Below are positions 60,035-64,000 of a stretch of 64,000 nucleotides of DNA, in pieces. The position numbers and the translations under genes were made by a program. Below the pieces are notes generated by a model. It was not told where the DNA came from. It saw only the letters and a program-made list of their open reading frames with translations, and ran no database searches. The stretch is from Aplectana chamaeleonis. Lineage: Eukaryota > Nematoda > Chromadorea > Rhabditida > Cosmocercidae. The stretch's first letter is position 1; every line of letters starts with the position of its first letter. The stretch is from assembly GCA_029168955.1 (NCBI GenBank), contig JAPDOI010000171.1:1302001-1366000 (forward strand), in the 5' to 3' direction.

Positions 60035-60429
60035 ACATAGTGATTTCAAAAACCCGATACACTCACAGACATGATTTTTTTCAATTTTCATCTAATTGTG
60101 TAGTACCCTACACTTCTATAGCTCTTGTCAAGTGCGAGATCTCTATTCCCTCTAATAGTAGAGATACAGTGCGTTGCAAAATTATACGACATACCCCAAT
60201 TTCCGCGGTTCCAAACTTCGCGTCAATTAAGGAGACAAACGGTAAACGCCAATCGATGCAGCTCCCTCGGAAACCCCTGGATATGAATCTTTATGAAATT
60301 AGAGCCACTAGCAGGGAACTGGCAACGGAAACCGCCAATAATGGCCGTTGCAAAATTATACGACATAGCTGACGTTCTCGCAGAAATTTCTATTCTACAC
60401 CATCTGTATCAGTTCGTTCATGGTAAGAA

Positions 60430-60800
60430 CCACTAGAAACATTGAGTTATTAGTCTTCAGAAATGTCTTGGCGCTGAACCACTTCGAAAACTCTGTTTGT
60501 TATGTTTCAACCCACCTTTTTGTGAACGCCCCTTTCCATCTGCGCCCATTCGATTATAACGGCTAGTTTCAGCGGAGCCACACGCTCGTATTGTCTGTTC
60601 TGGATGTAGATTTAACGCTCAAGAATACCTCACACGTTTTCCATAGGGTTGAGGTCCTGCAAACCGGCCGGCCATTCTAGCGAATTGGCAGGATCGGTCT
60701 GAAACCAAGCATGCGTTGTTCAATTGACAAGAAGTGAAGGCGAAAACGGGCTAGAAAGAACTGGGAATGATTTTGCGGCGCATTCTGATAATCTGTTGAG
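60430..60800 (-). pseudogene. Tc3-like transposase C-terminal fragment, left arm
   Basis: Minus strand: SLEWPAGLQDLNPMENV, then a stop, then IYIQNRQYERVAPLK. Only the last catalytic region (Glu in MENV) and the tail are present. Confidence 0.6.
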
Positions 60801-61089
60801 TTCATAGGTCATGTCGCAAAAAGCTGGCGCAGCTTAAAACCCTACCTGGAACCGCGTCAATGCACTAATCTTTCTCCTCCAAAGTTCCTACTCAAGGATA
60901 AGTTCGGATCCTTGTGTGAATCCTTGGAAATCCTTTTTTATCGGTCGGAAGCAAGTCCAATCCGAACGAGCTTGATCAATTCTATTACATTTATTTATTT
61001 TTGACTAAGCATTCCAAGAATTGGAGAGATCTACAAAAGGACCCGAATATATCCTTGAGTAGGAATTTCGGAGGAGAAAGAGGAATGCA

Positions 61090-61500
61090 TTGACCCGGAT
61101 CGAGGAGAGGTTTCAAGCTGGACAAGGTATTAGCGACATGACCTATGAGCTCCACAGATTATCAGGATGTGCCGGAAAATCGTTTCCAGTTCTTTCTAGT
61201 CCGTTTCCGCCTTCACTTCTTGTCAGTAGGACAACGCAGGCTTGGATTGATGCCGATCCTGCCAAATTGCTAGAATGGCCGGCCGGTTCGCAGGACCTCA
61301 ACCCTTTGAAAAACGTGCGAGGTATTCTTGAGCGTTGAATCTACATCCAGAACAGACAATACGAGCGTGTGGCTCCGCTGAAACAAGCCGTTATAAGCGA
61401 ATGGGCGCAGATTGAAAGGGTCGTTCACAAAAAGCTGGGTTTATACATTCCACACAGAGTTTTCAAAGTGGTTCAGCGCCAATACATTTCTGAAGACTAA
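61090..61500 (+). pseudogene. Tc3-like transposase C-terminal fragment, right arm
   Basis: Plus strand: LLEWPAGSQDLNPLKNV (catalytic Glu replaced by Lys), then RGILER, a stop, and IYIQNRQYERVAPLKQAVIS to the end near 61498. An inverted, diverged twin of the left arm. Confidence 0.65.
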
Positions 61501-62032
61501 TAACTCAATGTTTCTAGTGGTTCTTAACATTAACGAACTCATACAGATGGCGTAGAATCGAAATTTCTGCGAGAACGTCAGCTATGTCGTATAATTTTGC
61601 AACGGCCATTTTTGACAATTTCCGTTGCCAGTTTCCTGCTAGTGGCTCTAATTTCATGAAGATTCGCACCCAGGGGTTTTCGAGGGTGCTGCATCGATAA
61701 GCGTTTACTGTTTCTCTCCTCAATTGACGCGAAGTTTGGAACCGCGGAAATTGGGGTATGTCGTATACTTTTGCAACGCACTGTAAAGTGGCCACCACAG
61801 GTCACCCCTTTTCTTAGCCTTCGAGCTCAATAGCGGCTACATATGTATATGGATGAATTTCATCAACGACTTTGGTTTCCATTTCTTTGCCAGCTTGTCT
61901 CTTTATTCTGTTTCGCTCAAGAATCAGATGGAAAACTAGTTCGGGGAGGGAGGGAATATGATTAGCGAGTAACTCTCTTCAAGCTCAGCATAAAATTCGA
62001 ATTTTCTCGGGTGTCTTATACCTTTAGGGCAG

Positions 62033-63009
62033 TGTTTGCTATAATTTTTAGGCTTCCGTCATTTTCGCTCTGAAGGTCTTGTTAGGTTAATAGTTTATTG
62101 TTATTTTTGAGATTCCTTTTGTCTGGCTCTCCTTACTACTTGTCCAAGTCCTAAAACTTCAGTTTTGGTGGCGAAGACACTATTTTGGTGCATGATGACA
62201 GTTCGTATAAGTTTCTTAAGTACGGTAGGTTCAGTACAGTTTGTTATTGATTTGAGATTGTTTTCTTGCAAAACTCGTTGCTTAGAGAGGGAGAATACTT
62301 ATTATGTTGCATAATTACTGAACTGTTGCTGGAATGAATGGATTCTTTCTATGAAAAATCAGCAAATCATGCTAGGAAAATGGTCAAAAATTGGTACGAA
62401 GGGTAAAGACGAGCAGAGTATTACGTAAGACACATTAAAGTCTCATCTATGACTTCGAAATAGGTCAAAGGGAGGCGTTTCCTGTGCAGATCCTGAGGTT
62501 GATGATGCCACAAGCGTTTATTTGAGATGGGGTCACCTCGTTCACTGTGGCGTCTGCAATGCTGTCCTCAATGCGGGGCCGCTCCATTCGGTGTAGGGTT
62601 GTTGACGGCGCTACCCATGCAGGCATCACTTCGTCGACCTTGGAGTATGCGACCGCGCTATGTGAGCGATTCACCCCTTTCGCGATGCTTCCCGGCATGG
62701 TTGTCGAATCGTTTCAACGGGAGTCTTAAATGTACTCGAGAGGACATTTAGCGAAGATCGATCTCGAGGCGCTTCGTCCTCTCTTTTGCCGCACTGCCTC
62801 GTGCGCTCTAACCATCACACAATCAGCGACAGCCATCTGTCGCTGATATTCGCAATCAGCGACACCTTCAAATTTGAGATAAAGATGAATTTGAGTTGGA
62901 GATGACTTGCTCATTAAGAGTCAAGACTTTACCTAGGGCATCGTTATGCATCAATTACAATTTTAAGCTATTACACAGATGTTGTTCAGATGCAATTCAA
63001 ATCAACGAT
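62033..63009. other. unassigned segment
   Basis: No recognised gene. Minus-strand frames at 62698-62465 and about 62210-62080 look mildly coding but lack domains. Short inverted repeats of AATCAGCGACA occur at 62820-62865. Confidence 0.4.
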
Positions 63010-63490
63010 TTAAAGGCAGCAGACACGATCAAATAAGTTGTTGAGATCAGTACGTTTCTGAAGTCGCATGGCTCCTAGTAGACTGCTCACGCCGTTAGAA
63101 GCGTCAAAAACGGGTCAAAACTACTAAATTCCAACAATGCAAATCGAAAAATTTCTGCAACCCCGCCCCAAAATACAATTCGTCCAGGTTGATAGTACTA
63201 ATACGGTCCCTTTGGCTGGTTTTTGATGCTTCCAACGAGGTGAACGTTCCAGTACAGGGTGTCAGAGTATATTGCATTCTCTATCTCAACCTTTTTGTTG
63301 CTAATATTCGCTGTTTCAACCGCGCGCTGTAAAACTCGTCCACTTTAACCTGATAACAAAATAACCGTTATTCCTATATTTTCACACAGTTTTCGTTCGT
63401 TTTTTCGTCAGTTCCCAATACAACCAGCTCCAAACCTTTGATTTATGTCATAAAATCGACACCATTTCTGAGCGTGTCTGCTGCCTTTAA
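63010..63490. mobile_element. TTAA MITE, family D
   Basis: 481 bp; ends AAAGGCAGCAGACACGAT / GCGTGTCTGCTGCCTTT; TTAA at 63010-63013 and 63487-63490. Non-coding. Confidence 0.85.
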
Positions 63491-63498
63491 GTTGCATA

Positions 63499-63991
63499 TT
63501 AAAGGCACAGGACACCCAAAAAATAAATTTTCAAATTTCCTGCTTATCTTGGAGAGAGTCACACGCTGATCACAGTGGTACTTATAAAATTGTCCAGGAC
63601 ATCCTTTGAACAAAGTTATGGCTATTCAAAAATGCCAAGATTTTGAGGGTGAAAATTTGGTGGACGAGTTGTCTCAGGTCTGTATTTCTCTTCATTCGCA
63701 ATCGTTGTGCGAGAGCGAGCCAGGATTAGGATACAGTCCGGCAATGGACAGAAGCACGGTGATTTGTTAAGAATTCATCCACCCATCCAGTCGATATCGA
63801 GGTCGAAAATCTGGAAGGGGGTCGGGCCTGTGGTGGTGAGCGAAGGGGGCCGGGCTTGTGGTGGTCGCTTATATCTCGCTTATTTGGAGGAATTGAGATC
63901 TCGCATTTGGCACGTGCTATACAGGAGGGGTCTTCTACACAATTACATGAGAATCTCAAATTTCATATCTGAGGGTGTACTGTGCCTTTAA
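63499..63991. mobile_element. TTAA MITE, family E copy 2
   Basis: 493 bp; ends AAAGGCACAGGACACCC / GGGTGTACTGTGCCTTT; TTAA at 63499-63502 and 63988-63991. It contains GGTGGACGAGTTGTC, also found in family A. Eight bases separate it from family D. Confidence 0.85.
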
Positions 63992-64000
63992 GCCAGATTA

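Larger units (their letters stand above)
60167..61783. mobile_element. palindromic Tc3-like element with TA target duplication
   Basis: 1617 bp, termini CAGTGCGTTGCAAAA / TTTTGCAACGCACTG, TA on both sides (60165-60166, 61784-61785). A second copy of the terminal motif (CGTTGCAAAATTATACGACATA) lies about 180 bp inside each end, as in Tc3. The arms of about 800 bp are diverged inverted copies of each other around 60985, each holding the 3' part of a transposase gene. Confidence 0.8.
60035..62032. mobile_element. TTAA MITE, family E copy 1, split by a palindromic Tc3-like element
   Basis: 60035-60166 aligns with the inverse of 63870-63980 (shared TAATTGTGTAG and GCGAGATCTC), and the match continues after the insert (GGCCACCACAGGTCACC at 61790 versus GACCACCACAAGCCCGG). 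A decayed right end GGGTGTCTTATACCTTTA occurs at about 62012-62030. Confidence 0.5.

Noticed and set aside
61800..61930. Minus-strand frame ERNRIKRQAGKEMETK as a host exon.
   Set aside because: No donor in the right place, and the region falls inside a MITE by homology to 63499-63991.
62465..62698. 77-codon minus-strand frame as a gene.
   Set aside because: No homology recognised, no start context or splice signals.
63726..63959. Open frames inside the family E MITE.
   Set aside because: They lie in a non-autonomous element and are not conserved in the related copy.

Overview
The window looks like intron-rich nuclear DNA from a parasitic strongylid (hookworm-like) nematode. The clues are 50-66 bp introns with TTTCAG-type acceptors, RTE and CR1 retrotransposons and Tc3/mariner transposons of nematode type, a ciliary host gene that reads as IFT80/che-2, and very long (TA)n tracts. 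The genus is an inference; no rRNA or other taxonomic marker is present. Almost everything is transposable-element (TE) DNA, much of it nested, and most element genes are broken.

Host genes. Four minus-strand exons join in phase into one WD40 protein segment matching IFT80 (nematode CHE-2): 57577-57499, 56313-56209, 30305-30168 and 29934-29810. The intron between the second and third is about 25.9 kb and consists largely of nested TEs. I did not find the following exons, which should carry more than half of the protein. At the left edge a plus-strand stretch (about 1030-1259) reads like a Tudor domain from a different gene.

Layout, left to right. 1-1340: host or unassigned DNA with the Tudor-like exon. 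About 1370-8160: a Ty3/Gypsy-like LTR element with a glycoprotein-like segment between gag and protease, split by a Harbinger-like element (4281-6439). 8183-8410: (TA)n. 8411-16833: a CR1-like LINE split by a 3.9 kb 2-bp-TSD element and by a TTAA MITE. 16956-22120: an antisense RTE LINE split by a second 2-bp-TSD element. 22158-25737: (TA)n, a hairpin, a Tc3-like transposon, a mariner and more (TA)n. 25738-27800: hairpin and foldback elements. 27820-29661: a second, partial Harbinger-like element carrying a third 2-bp-TSD element. 29662-30447: IFT80 exons. 30448-32711: two inverted TTAA MITEs around a foldback segment. 33470-55967: a fourth 2-bp-TSD element split by a 21.8 kb BEL/Pao LTR retrotransposon (33557-55317), which itself contains three TTAA MITEs, an RTE holding a hAT-like MITE, and a rearranged CR1. 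55968-57600: IFT80 exons again. 57600-64000: hairpin, mariner fragments, MITEs and a palindromic Tc3-like element nested in a MITE.

The best candidates for something little described are: (i) a family of elements ending CTC(A/T)G...C(A/T)GAG with 2-bp target duplications, four copies of which can be proven from their insertion sites; (ii) an abundant TTAA-duplicating MITE superfamily with AGGCA termini; (iii) the gag-glycoprotein-protease gene order of the Gypsy-like element; and (iv) the size and nesting of the IFT80 intron. Element genes do not act together as pathways: each autonomous-type element carries its own replication or transposition enzymes, all visibly damaged here, and the MITEs would depend on transposases that are not in the window.
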